Assembly (NCBI GenBank): GCA_022839525.1
Contig: JALHET010000236.1
Coordinates: 1-5,650, forward strand
Direction: 5' to 3'
From: Lentisphaerota bacterium
GTDB lineage: Bacteria > Verrucomicrobiota > Kiritimatiellia > RFP12 > UBA1067
DNA length: 5,650 nucleotides
The notes below the pieces were generated by a model. That model was not told the DNA's origin and did no database searches. It saw nothing but the letters and a program-made list of their open reading frames with translations. Numbering within the stretch: position 1 is the first letter of the stretch; each line of letters opens with the position of its first letter. Both the position numbers and the translations under genes were made by a program. This document shows, one piece after another, positions 1 to 5,518 of this stretch.

Positions 1-2
1 CC

Positions 3-2079
3 GCCCCCTTTACGGTCGAGGGCAACAGCATCCGCGTGCTCGTGCCGCTCGAGTCCCTCCAGCCCGGCCGCATGACCCTCGCGCTGGAACTGCTGGACGG
101 GCGTTTCTTCCGCCAGGTCGTCCCCATGCGCACCGACGAGTCCGCCAACCACCCGCCCGTCCTGCTCGGGCTTGAAATGCCCGAGGGCGGCATCCAAACC
201 TTCGAAGCCCGCCCCGGCGACGCAACCCCCTACCAGTCCGGAGCCAACGCGTCGATCGATTACACCGACCCCGTCCACGGCGGCACGCTCCATTTCGAAA
301 ACGGCGGCGTCTGGGGACGCCGCCTCACCGGCGTGCTCGTCAAAAAGTTCGATTCCGCCGCCACGCCGCTCCTCCAGTTCCGCTACAAAGGCGATCCGAT
401 GGCCATCGTATCCCTCGCCTTCGGCACATACGCCTTCTCGTTCTCCGAGATTTTCAACACCCACGTGCGTTTCGGCAAAGGCCAAGCCGCCACGGTCGAC
501 AACACCTGGCGCGTTTGGACCGGCATCCCGTCCGACAGTGCCGGAGAACTGCCCCTTACCCAACGCACCACCCTCCCCCCCGCCCCGATCCGCATCGGCT
601 CACGCAAGGGCCGGGACCAGACCGGGCTCCACAGCGCACTCCACTTTGACGACATCGCCTGCGGCCCCGCCGTCGGCCCCAACCGCCCCTTCGCCTTCAA
701 AGCCGACTATACCGACCCGGACGGCGTCGCCGAAGTCGTTTACGCCCTTCTCCAAGGCCCCGCCGCGTTCGACAACCGCCCCGTCGAGGAACAGCAGAAG
801 GTCGTGTGGCTACCCGCCAAAAACAGTGCGGTGCTCCAACCCGACCTCGCCGCAATCCCCGACGGTGTCCACCACCTCCTCGTCCGGGCCCGCGATACGC
901 GGAACCTCTGGTCGCACCCCGCCGATGTGCCCTTCATGCTTGACCGCGCCCAACCCGCCGTCAGCCACGCGGTCAACGCCGTCGAGAAATACAACGGCAG
1001 CAGCCTCACGCTCACCATCACCGACCCCGTCGCGCCGCCCGTGCTCAACACCATCCGCTTCACCTGCCTCGGAACCCCCCTCCCCCTCGACACCGACAAC
1101 GGGTTCTGCTCCGTCGGCCAGGGACGGCTGACCTACGAACTGGATTGGATCTGGCTGCTGCGGAACCAACTCGCCTCCGCCAAACACGGCGATGTCCTGC
1201 CGGTTTCCGTCGGCGGCATCACGGACGCCGCCGGCAACGCCGTCCCGCCCCTGCGAATCGACATCCCCATCAACCTTGAGGCCGACAAACGCCCGCCGAC
1301 CATCCTGCCGCCCGCGGCCACCGGCAACATGCTCTGGACAGAACCCGCGCTCACGCAACTCCAACCGTTCTTCACCGAAACCCAGAACATCACCGCAAAA
1401 ACCGTCGCGTCAGCCGAGGGGAACGTCCTCGAAATCGTCCCAAAGGGGGAGGGCGGCACCTTTATCCGGCACTCCTTCTCGCCCGTCTGGGATCCCGACA
1501 ACTTCCAGTGGCTCGCCATCTCCTTCCGCGCCGTGGACACTCCGAAAGGGATCCGGCCGTTTACCGTCGCCTTCAACACCGGCCCGCGCCGTCCGCGCGG
1601 CATCAAAGACGCCCACACCCTGAACCTGACGGACACCAACCACCTCGCCTATGTGACCGGAAGCATGAATGCGCAGACAGGGCAGTGGAACAACATCCTG
1701 ATCAACGTGCGCGATTTCCTGCGCGACGAGACGGAAGAACGGAAAAACACGCCGGACCTGACCTACCTCTCGTTCTTCTTCCCGCCAAAAGTAAAAGGGT
1801 GCAAGATACAGTTCCGTTCCCTTTCCATTCTCGCGCCCTGGAACTCCGATCACTTGATCCCGCTCAAAGCCTATGACCTCAGCAGCATCAAAGGCCTCGT
1901 CTGGGCGGGGGGGGATCCGGCCCGCCAACCTCACTCTGCCACCCGCCGACCCCCACTGGTTCCTTTTCCGCATCAGCGACCGGCGCGGCAACCTCACCGA
2001 CACCTGGATGATCCCCATCCCGCCCGGTTCCGAAAAAACCAAAGCCAACCTTCCGGGGTTCGAGCCCGTCAACTTTTAA
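3..2079 (+). CDS. Large multi-domain beta-sandwich protein, 5'-partial, frameshifted near its C-terminus
   Basis: I do not recognise a named family. The frame is open from the left edge, so the true start lies upstream. About 691 residues are visible if one G in the run at 1907-1914 is skipped. Numbering from base 3, the order is: a beta-rich stretch; a jelly-roll-like module (about 123-222, containing LLQFRYKG and LHFDDIACGP); an Ig-like segment (about 227-320, with DYTDPDGVAEVVYALL and DGVHHLLVRARD, ending in a DRAQPAV-type linker); a second Ig-like domain with a D-AGN turn (about 324-434); a second jelly-roll-like module (about 470-614, FQWLAISFRA to IQFRSLSIL); and a short Ig-like C-terminus (WFLFRISDRRGNLTD). 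Such architecture is usual in extracellular or surface carbohydrate-related proteins, but no catalytic motif is visible, so the function is open. No PEP-CTERM, LPXTG or other sorting tail is seen. The gene ends 37 bases before the lipoyl-protein gene. Confidence 0.75.
1907..1914 (+). other. Poly-G (8 G) frameshift site in the large beta-sandwich gene
   Basis: Upstream of this run the coding frame reads IKGLVWAGG. Staying in that frame gives an Arg/Pro/His-rich tail of poor protein character that stops at 2118-2120. Skipping one base gives IRPANLTLPPADPHWFLF and on to a stop at 2077-2079. This tail has alternating beta-strand hydrophobicity and resembles the end of the first Ig-like module of the same protein (FLFRISDRRGNL against LLVRARDTRNLW). 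Seven G would restore a continuous frame. A homopolymer sequencing or assembly error is the simplest cause; a true mutation or slippage-based phase variation is also possible. Confidence 0.8.
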
Positions 2080-2116
2080 CCTGCGGGCACGGCCATGCCG
2101 CGCCCCTCCACCTCTT

Positions 2117-2587
2117 ATGACACGCATAATCATCCCCCAACTGGACGCCAACCTGATCGATGTGACGCTCACCCGTTGGCACAAGAGCCCCGGCGACCTT
2201 GTCACCGCGGGCGAATGCCTCGCGGACCTCACCACCGACAAGGCAATGTACGAACTCGAAGCCCCCGCCTCCGGCACGCTTCTCGCCGTCTACGCCACCG
2301 ATAAAAGCATCGTGCCCACCGGGTTCATCGTCGGCCTCATCGGCACCCCCGGCGAGACGGATCCCGCGGCGGAGGAAGAAAACGCCGCGCTCACCGCACA
2401 GTACCGCGGCGGCGCGGCCACCCCCTCCGCCCCCGCCCCCGCCCGCGACCGCGGCACCCGCATCCGCGCCACGCCGCGCGTCCGCCGGCTCGCCCAGGAA
2501 CACGGGATCGACCTCGCCAAAGTCCAGGCCGAGACCGGGGCGGAAGTGATTGACGAAACGGTTCTCGCACCTTACCTCAAAACGTAA
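2117..2587 (+). CDS. Lipoyl-domain carrier protein with degenerate E3-binding domain (mini-E2, no acyltransferase domain)
   Basis: The 156-residue protein matches the N-terminal part of a 2-oxoacid dehydrogenase E2. Residues 1-80 form a lipoyl domain starting MTRIIIPQLDANLID, with the usual W-KSPGD-V--GE lead-in and the hairpin TTDKAMYELEAPASG; Lys42 in the DKA motif is the expected lipoylation site. DKA rather than MKM argues for lipoyl over biotin. Residues 81-113 are a flexible Ala/Pro/Glu-rich linker. Residues 117-153 (ATPRVRRLAQEHGIDLAKV) resemble the peripheral-subunit-binding domain, but its usual GTGxxGR segment reads AETGAEV, losing the conserved Arg. The protein then stops, whereas a full E2 has about 230 more residues with an HxxxD active site. 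It probably carries an acyl group for partner enzymes. The start fits the family N-terminus, but no Shine-Dalgarno is visible. The FabG-like gene follows 34 bases later. Confidence 0.88.
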   Translation: MTRIIIPQLDANLIDVTLTRWHKSPGDLVTAGECLADLTTDKAMYELEAPASGTLLAVYATDKSIVPTGFIVGLIGTPGETDPAAEEENAALTAQYRGGAATPSAPAPARDRGTRIRATPRVRRLAQEHGIDLAKVQAETGAEVIDETVLAPYLKT

Positions 2588-2610
2588 AGGCGGCCAGCAG
2601 GCCGCCCCGC

Positions 2611-2616
2611 AAAGGA
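2611..2616 (+). promoter_or_regulatory. Ribosome binding site of the FabG-like gene
   Basis: AAAGGA lies 5 bases before the ATG at 2622 and decides this start over the longer upstream extension to 2550. That extension would overlap the lipoyl gene and add residues before the MKTALVTGA N-terminus typical of the family. Confidence 0.65.
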
Positions 2617-2621
2617 TCACC

Positions 2622-3359
2622 ATGAAGACTGCCCTCGTCACCGGCGCGGCCAAAGGCATCGGACGCGCAATCGCCCTCGCCCTTGCCCGCGACGGGTTCC
2701 GCGTTGCCGTCCATTACCGTTCATCGCAAGCCGACGCGCAGGTAACCGTCGCCGCCATCCGCGCGGACGGCGGCGAGGCCGAACTGTTCGCGGCTGATCT
2801 GGCGGATGCGGCGCAGGCCGCAGAACTTGTCAAGGCGGTTGAGCGGCAATGCGGCCCGATTCACACCCTTGTCTGCAACGCGGGGATCATGAAAAGCCAG
2901 CTCATCGCCTTCACGACACTCGAAGAGTGGCGCGAGGTCATGACCGCCAATCTCGACGCCGCCTTCCTGCTCACCAAAGCCGTCTCGCGCCCCATGGCGC
3001 GGCAGAAGGCCGGACGCATCATCTACATCTCTTCCGACGCGGGGCTGCTGGGCGATCTCATGCGGGCCGCGTACAGTGCCTCGAAGGCCGGGCTCTTCGG
3101 CCTCGCCAAGACCGCCGCCCGCGAACTCGCCGCCTCGGGCGTCACGGTCAACACGGTCGCCCCCGGCATCATCGCCACCGACATGACCTCCGACATGCCC
3201 GAGACACGCCGGGCCAAGCAACTCGCCGCGATTCCCCTCGGCCGTTTCGGAACCCCCGAAGAGGTCGCGGGCGCGGTCCGCTTCCTCGCCTCGGAGGATG
3301 CCGCATGGATCACGGGGCAGACGCTCTGCGTCGACGGCGGACTCTGCATGAGGGCCTAG
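2622..3359 (+). CDS. fabG: FabG-type short-chain dehydrogenase/reductase (3-oxoacyl-ACP reductase-like)
   Basis: The 245-residue protein is a classical SDR, with the length and residue spacing of E. coli FabG. Visible are the nucleotide-binding TGAAKGIG (7-14) followed by Arg15, Asp59 of the ADL segment, NAG (86-88), Asn110, Ser138 in YISSDAG, Tyr151 and Lys155 of YSASK, the PGIIATDMT loop (181-189) and a C-terminal ITGQTLCVDGG. The full Asn-Ser-Tyr-Lys tetrad is present, so it should be active. Arg15 and Arg33 at the end of strand beta-2 suggest NADPH. The family reduces 3-oxoacyl thioesters to 3-hydroxyacyl thioesters in the cytoplasm. Lying 34 bases behind a lipoyl carrier gene, it may be a paralog acting in a special pathway rather than the housekeeping fatty-acid enzyme; the substrate is not shown by the sequence. 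No convincing terminator follows. Confidence 0.9.
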   Translation: MKTALVTGAAKGIGRAIALALARDGFRVAVHYRSSQADAQVTVAAIRADGGEAELFAADLADAAQAAELVKAVERQCGPIHTLVCNAGIMKSQLIAFTTLEEWREVMTANLDAAFLLTKAVSRPMARQKAGRIIYISSDAGLLGDLMRAAYSASKAGLFGLAKTAARELAASGVTVNTVAPGIIATDMTSDMPETRRAKQLAAIPLGRFGTPEEVAGAVRFLASEDAAWITGQTLCVDGGLCMRA

Positions 3360-3381
3360 TCCCGCCTTGACGGCGGAGTGC

Positions 3382-3497
3382 GCCTCTGACATCCTAGACC
3401 GCGTGACGAACATCACCTACAGGACAGCGGGCGGCGGGCTGGTCCGCTCCTTCGCTTACGCATACGACGCCTCAAGCCTGATCACGCAAAGAGAAAC
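3382..3497 (+). pseudogene. Rhs/YD-repeat protein fragment
   Basis: In the frame beginning at 3367 the translation SDILDRVTNITYRTAGGG and then VRSFAYAYDASSLITQRET has the layout of an Rhs/YD repeat (YD-LDRVT-I-Y followed by F-Y-YDA-G-ITQR-T). Only about one and a half repeats are present. The normal upstream repeats are missing, the first YD has become SD, and there is no plausible start codon with a ribosome binding site. Similarity ends at 3497, exactly where the inverted-repeat element begins; the open frame then runs to a stop at 3652-3654 through repeat DNA. I read it as a decayed remnant of a surface or toxin-type Rhs gene, not an expressed gene. The evidence is pattern recognition only. 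Confidence 0.6.
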
Positions 3498-3697
3498 GGG
3501 GTCGTGTTTTGACATTAGGCAATCAGGGGTTACGGAGCGTTTTCGCGGTGTGGTCATGTGTCGCCATTGGCAAGGCAACCGAGGCGCCACTGTGCAAGGG
3601 GGGGCGCGATTGAAAACCGGCAAAGCCTTGTATCGGTCGGCCGCGCACGATTAAGGCTGCCGGAAACACGAAATGTCTAATGTCAAACTACGACCCC
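3498..3697. mobile_element. 200-bp inverted-repeat-bounded element (MITE-like or REP-like intergenic repeat)
   Basis: The left end 3498-3523 (starting GGGGTCGT and containing TTTGACATTAG) matches the reverse complement of the right end 3672-3697 at 22 of 26 positions. Complementarity ends abruptly outside the GGGG and CCCC termini. No target-site duplication is obvious beside them (left flank GAGAAAC, right flank AATAACC). The interior has no transposase or other convincing gene, so it would have to be non-autonomous. The arms could also form a long cruciform or an RNA stem. The TTTGACATTAGACATT-type core resembles intergenic repeats common in environmental bacterial genomes, so a simple dispersed repeat is the main alternative. 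Confidence 0.5.
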
Positions 3698-3728
3698 AAT
3701 AACCCTTGGCGTTCTTCGCGCTCCGGTA

Positions 3729-3749
3729 GGCGGGTTCCCGGAAACCGCC
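3729..3749. repeat. 21-bp near-perfect palindrome (REP-like)
   Basis: GGCGGGTTCC and GGAAACCGCC flank a single central C; nine of ten arm pairs match. It lies in gene-free DNA between the inverted-repeat element and the promoter of the coiled-coil gene. The T-poor sequence after it makes it a weak terminator candidate. A REP-type repeat or an operator are alternatives. Confidence 0.45.
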
Positions 3750-3791
3750 GATTCTTTCTCCTACGGGCACACCTTTCACCGAACTTTCCAT

Positions 3792-3821
3792 TTGCCTCAT
3801 GCGTGCTGGACTGTTTACACT
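3792..3821 (+). promoter_or_regulatory. Sigma-70-like promoter for the coiled-coil gene
   Basis: TTGCCT (3792-3797) and TACACT (3816-3821) are separated by 18 bases, and the -10 ends 32 bases before the start codon at 3854. This fits a short leader carrying the GGAGG ribosome binding site. It is a consensus match only. Confidence 0.4.
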
Positions 3822-3843
3822 AACGGCATTGAGCATCTTTCAC

Positions 3844-3848
3844 GGAGG
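3844..3848 (+). promoter_or_regulatory. Strong ribosome binding site of the coiled-coil gene
   Basis: GGAGG lies 5 bases before the ATG at 3854, fixing this start. It is a stronger site than any other in the window. Confidence 0.75.
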
Positions 3849-3853
3849 CGCAC

Positions 3854-4507
3854 ATGAAAATGGTTCTCTGCACACTGGCAGTCTGTCTTTCGGTTCTCGC
3901 ATCCGTCTTCACCACCCGTGTGCTCGTACGGGACGAGGGCAAGAGGATCCGGGGCTCCATCGCGAAAACCCTTCCTGACCCCGACAGCGCGCGGAACCGG
4001 CACGAGGCGTTCTTACAGAAACTGGACGCCCTCAACGCGCAACTCGCCGCACTGAACCGGCGCCTGTCGCTGCTGGAGGAGAGTGCCGGACGGGGCCAGA
4101 GGGATAGCGCCACAGCCGAACACCTTCGCTTAACGCTTCAAACGCTTTCGAAACGGACAGCGGGAGCCGCCTCTTCGCTCGAAAGACTTGAGTCAATGCC
4201 GGGGCTTCTTGAGGAACTCAGCGCCTACCTCGGCCAGTCTTTCGAACACCTTGAGGAAACCGTCTCCGCGACCGCCATCCCCATGGAAAAGAAGCTTAAC
4301 GACATCGACAGCTATTTCACCCCGCTCTACGCTTTTCTCGGCCTTGTCTATGATCCCGAAAAGAAAGACGTTCTGGCGGCCTATCCCTCCGTCGATGCGC
4401 GCATCTCCGCGCTCTCCAAGCAACTCGACGCTGTGCGCACAGACATCGCCGGCCTCCGGGAGTGGCTCGCGCCGCGCACCATCGAACCGCCCCAGCGCAT
4501 ACGTTAA
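3854..4507 (+). CDS. Membrane-anchored coiled-coil protein of unknown function
   Basis: I do not recognise the family of this 217-residue protein. Residues 3-22 (VLCTLAVCLSVLASVF) form one hydrophobic helix, most likely an uncleaved N-terminal anchor. A lipobox is not convincing, because LAVC has Val at -1. After a basic stretch (RDEGKRIRGS), the chain is mostly helical with heptad-like leucines at about 49-77 (FLQKLDALNAQLAALNRRL), 88-115 and 182-205 (ARISALSKQLDAVRTDIAGL). The middle (about 145-180) has a less regular, aromatic-rich segment YFTPLYAFLGLVYDP. The topology suggests a short cytoplasmic end with a long rod outside the membrane or in the periplasm, perhaps oligomerising. It has its own promoter and ribosome binding site and appears monocistronic, with tRNA genes 139 bases downstream. 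Coding potential is supported by length, the ribosome binding site and regular amphipathic patterning. Confidence 0.8.
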   Translation: MKMVLCTLAVCLSVLASVFTTRVLVRDEGKRIRGSIAKTLPDPDSARNRHEAFLQKLDALNAQLAALNRRLSLLEESAGRGQRDSATAEHLRLTLQTLSKRTAGAASSLERLESMPGLLEELSAYLGQSFEHLEETVSATAIPMEKKLNDIDSYFTPLYAFLGLVYDPEKKDVLAAYPSVDARISALSKQLDAVRTDIAGLREWLAPRTIEPPQRIR

Positions 4508-4600
4508 ACGAAAACGTGCGCCCACGGGCAAGCACTTTACCAAGTGAGGGTTAACTCTTGGCTGCAAACGCGCGAATCGCAAAATAAAACGCATTTGCTG

Positions 4601-4629
4601 TTGCACGCGCCATAGCCTTCTGATAAATT
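4601..4629 (+). promoter_or_regulatory. Likely promoter of the tRNA-Gly/tRNA-Lys unit
   Basis: TTGCAC (4601-4606) and TAAATT (4624-4629) are spaced by 17 bases, ending 17 bases before the mature tRNA-Gly. The -10 lies in an AT-rich island (TGATAAATTA) that stands out from the GC-rich surroundings. The exact -10 register is uncertain. Confidence 0.45.
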
Positions 4630-4646
4630 ACGCTTCATCTTTTGAA

Positions 4647-4722
4647 GCGGGTGTAGCTCAATTGGTAGAGCGCGACCTTGCCAAGGTCGAGGTTGTGGGT
4701 TCGAGACCCATCACTCGCTCCA
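4647..4722 (+). tRNA. tRNA-Gly (anticodon GCC)
   Basis: A full cloverleaf of 76 bases includes an encoded CCA. The acceptor GCGGGTG pairs with CACTCGC with one G-U pair. The D arm is GCTC/GAGC. The anticodon stem CGACC/GGTCG has loop TTGCCAA with GCC at 4680-4682. The T arm GTGGG/CCCAT has loop TTCGAGA. The discriminator base is T, usual for bacterial glycine tRNAs. It reads GGC and GGU codons. Confidence 0.97.
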
Positions 4723-4731
4723 TCCTTTTAT

Positions 4732-4807
4732 GGGGGTGTAGCTCAGTTGGTAGAGCAAGTGACTCTTAATCACTGGGTCCACGGTTCGAGTCCGTGCACC
4801 CCTACCA
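4732..4807 (+). tRNA. tRNA-Lys (anticodon CTT)
   Basis: A 76-base cloverleaf includes an encoded CCA, 9 bases after tRNA-Gly and so probably processed from the same transcript. The acceptor GGGGGTG pairs with CACCCCT with a terminal G-U pair. The anticodon stem AGTGA/TCACT has loop CTCTTAA with CTT at 4765-4767. The T arm is CACGG/CCGTG with loop TTCGAGT, and the discriminator is A. It reads AAG, the preferred lysine codon in a GC-rich genome; a separate TTT tRNA for AAA is not in the window. Confidence 0.97.
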
Positions 4808-4818
4808 TAAAAAGCACG

Positions 4819-4855
4819 AAGGTCGGCTGTTGCTGTCAGCCGGTCTTTTTGTTTT
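4819..4855 (+). terminator. Intrinsic terminator of the tRNA unit
   Basis: AAGGTCGGCTG (4819-4829) pairs with CAGCCGGTCTT (4837-4847) over 11 pairs including two G-U, with a 7-base loop, followed by TTTTTGTTTT. It sits 11 bases after tRNA-Lys and 24 bases beyond the stop of the converging queE. On the minus strand a T-run follows the hairpin only at a distance, so bidirectional action is possible but weaker. Confidence 0.85.
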
Positions 4856-4879
4856 CCGGAAACGCGGGACACCGCCGTT

Positions 4880-5512
4880 TCACTTGAACCCCGCCAGCTT
4901 GTGCGTCTGAAGCGACAACAGCCATTTCCCGTCGCGCCGCCCGAGGTTCAACTCGCCCAACAGCCGGACCGTTTCTTCCACATTGAACGCGCCGCCGCGC
5001 TCGCATGGCGAGAGAAAATAACGCGGGGCTTCGATCCGGTTGCGCATGTCGGCACAGAAGTCCAGCACATCGCCGTCCACGACAATGCGGACTTCGTCGG
5101 CCTGCCGGACCATGCGTTCGTCATCGTAAAGTTCCGCGTAAAGCGCTTTGGGCGAAACCGCCATGTAATCGATGCGGCGGCGCACCCCCTCCGGCGGCGC
5201 CTGCACCCCGTTCGTCTCGACGCCGACCCAGTACCCAGAGTCCTTGAACCGCGCCAGAAGACCCTCAAGCCCCTTCTGGATGAAGGGCTCCCCGCCGGTC
5301 AGGATCAGCGCCTTCGTCCGGAACGCGGCCACCCGCGCCACGACCTCCTCTTCGTCCAGCGCATCGGAACCCCCATGCCGGGTGTCGCACCACGGGCACG
5401 CGAGGTTGCAGCCGCCGAAGCGCAGGAAAACGACCTCTTTGCCGGTGTTGTACCCCTCGCCTTGCAACGATTCGAAAATCTCGGCCACCGGATATGTCTG
5501 CCTGTCGCGCAT
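4880..5512 (-). CDS. queE: 7-carboxy-7-deazaguanine synthase (radical SAM)
   Basis: The 210-residue protein is a compact QueE. It converts 6-carboxytetrahydropterin to 7-carboxy-7-deazaguanine, the second pterin-derived step towards preQ0 and queuosine, in the cytoplasm. The N-terminal EIFESLQGEGYNTG (11-24) is the family signature. The cluster motif CNLACPWC gives Cys35, Cys39 and Cys42 in the standard CxxxCxxC spacing, unlike the expanded loop of E. coli QueE. TGGEP (72-76) binds SAM, ETNG (99-102) and SPK (120-122) follow, and the C-terminus has LSLQTHKLAG. The length is at the short end of the family range. The start lies 6 bases after the queD stop, with a weak AGGGA (5523-5527) inside the queD end, so the two are likely co-transcribed and translationally linked. 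Confidence 0.95.
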   Translation of the reverse strand: MRDRQTYPVAEIFESLQGEGYNTGKEVVFLRFGGCNLACPWCDTRHGGSDALDEEEVVARVAAFRTKALILTGGEPFIQKGLEGLLARFKDSGYWVGVETNGVQAPPEGVRRRIDYMAVSPKALYAELYDDERMVRQADEVRIVVDGDVLDFCADMRNRIEAPRYFLSPCERGGAFNVEETVRLLGELNLGRRDGKWLLSLQTHKLAGFK

Positions 5513-5518
5513 ACGTGC

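Noticed and set aside
172..1131. Long plus-strand frame rich in Ser, Pro, Thr and Arg inside the large gene
   Set aside because: Its composition is that of an out-of-frame reading of GC-rich DNA, and it overlaps a frame with clear domain structure.
3362..3376. CCGCC-TTGAC-GGCGG hairpin just after the FabG-like gene as a terminator
   Set aside because: The stem is only 5 bp and is followed by AGTGCGCC with no T-run.
3367..3654. 95-residue open frame as an intact small gene
   Set aside because: It joins an Rhs fragment to inverted-repeat DNA, has only a TTG start without a ribosome binding site, and its second half has no protein-like character.
3498..3697. CRISPR array or defence-system element in the gene-free stretch
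   Set aside because: Only a single inverted pair is present. There are no regularly spaced direct repeats and no cas-like gene in the window.
3651..3836. Minus-strand 61-residue frame
   Set aside because: It is a translation of the right inverted repeat and the palindrome, with no ribosome binding site or recognisable domain.
4533..4546. CACTT-TACC-AAGTG hairpin after the coiled-coil gene as a terminator
   Set aside because: The stem is short and AT-containing, and AGGG rather than a T-run follows it.
4678..4887. Plus-strand open frame translating as GGVAQLVEQVTLNHWVHG and onward
   Set aside because: This is the well-known false protein produced by translating tRNA genes. It lies over tRNA-Gly, tRNA-Lys and the terminator.
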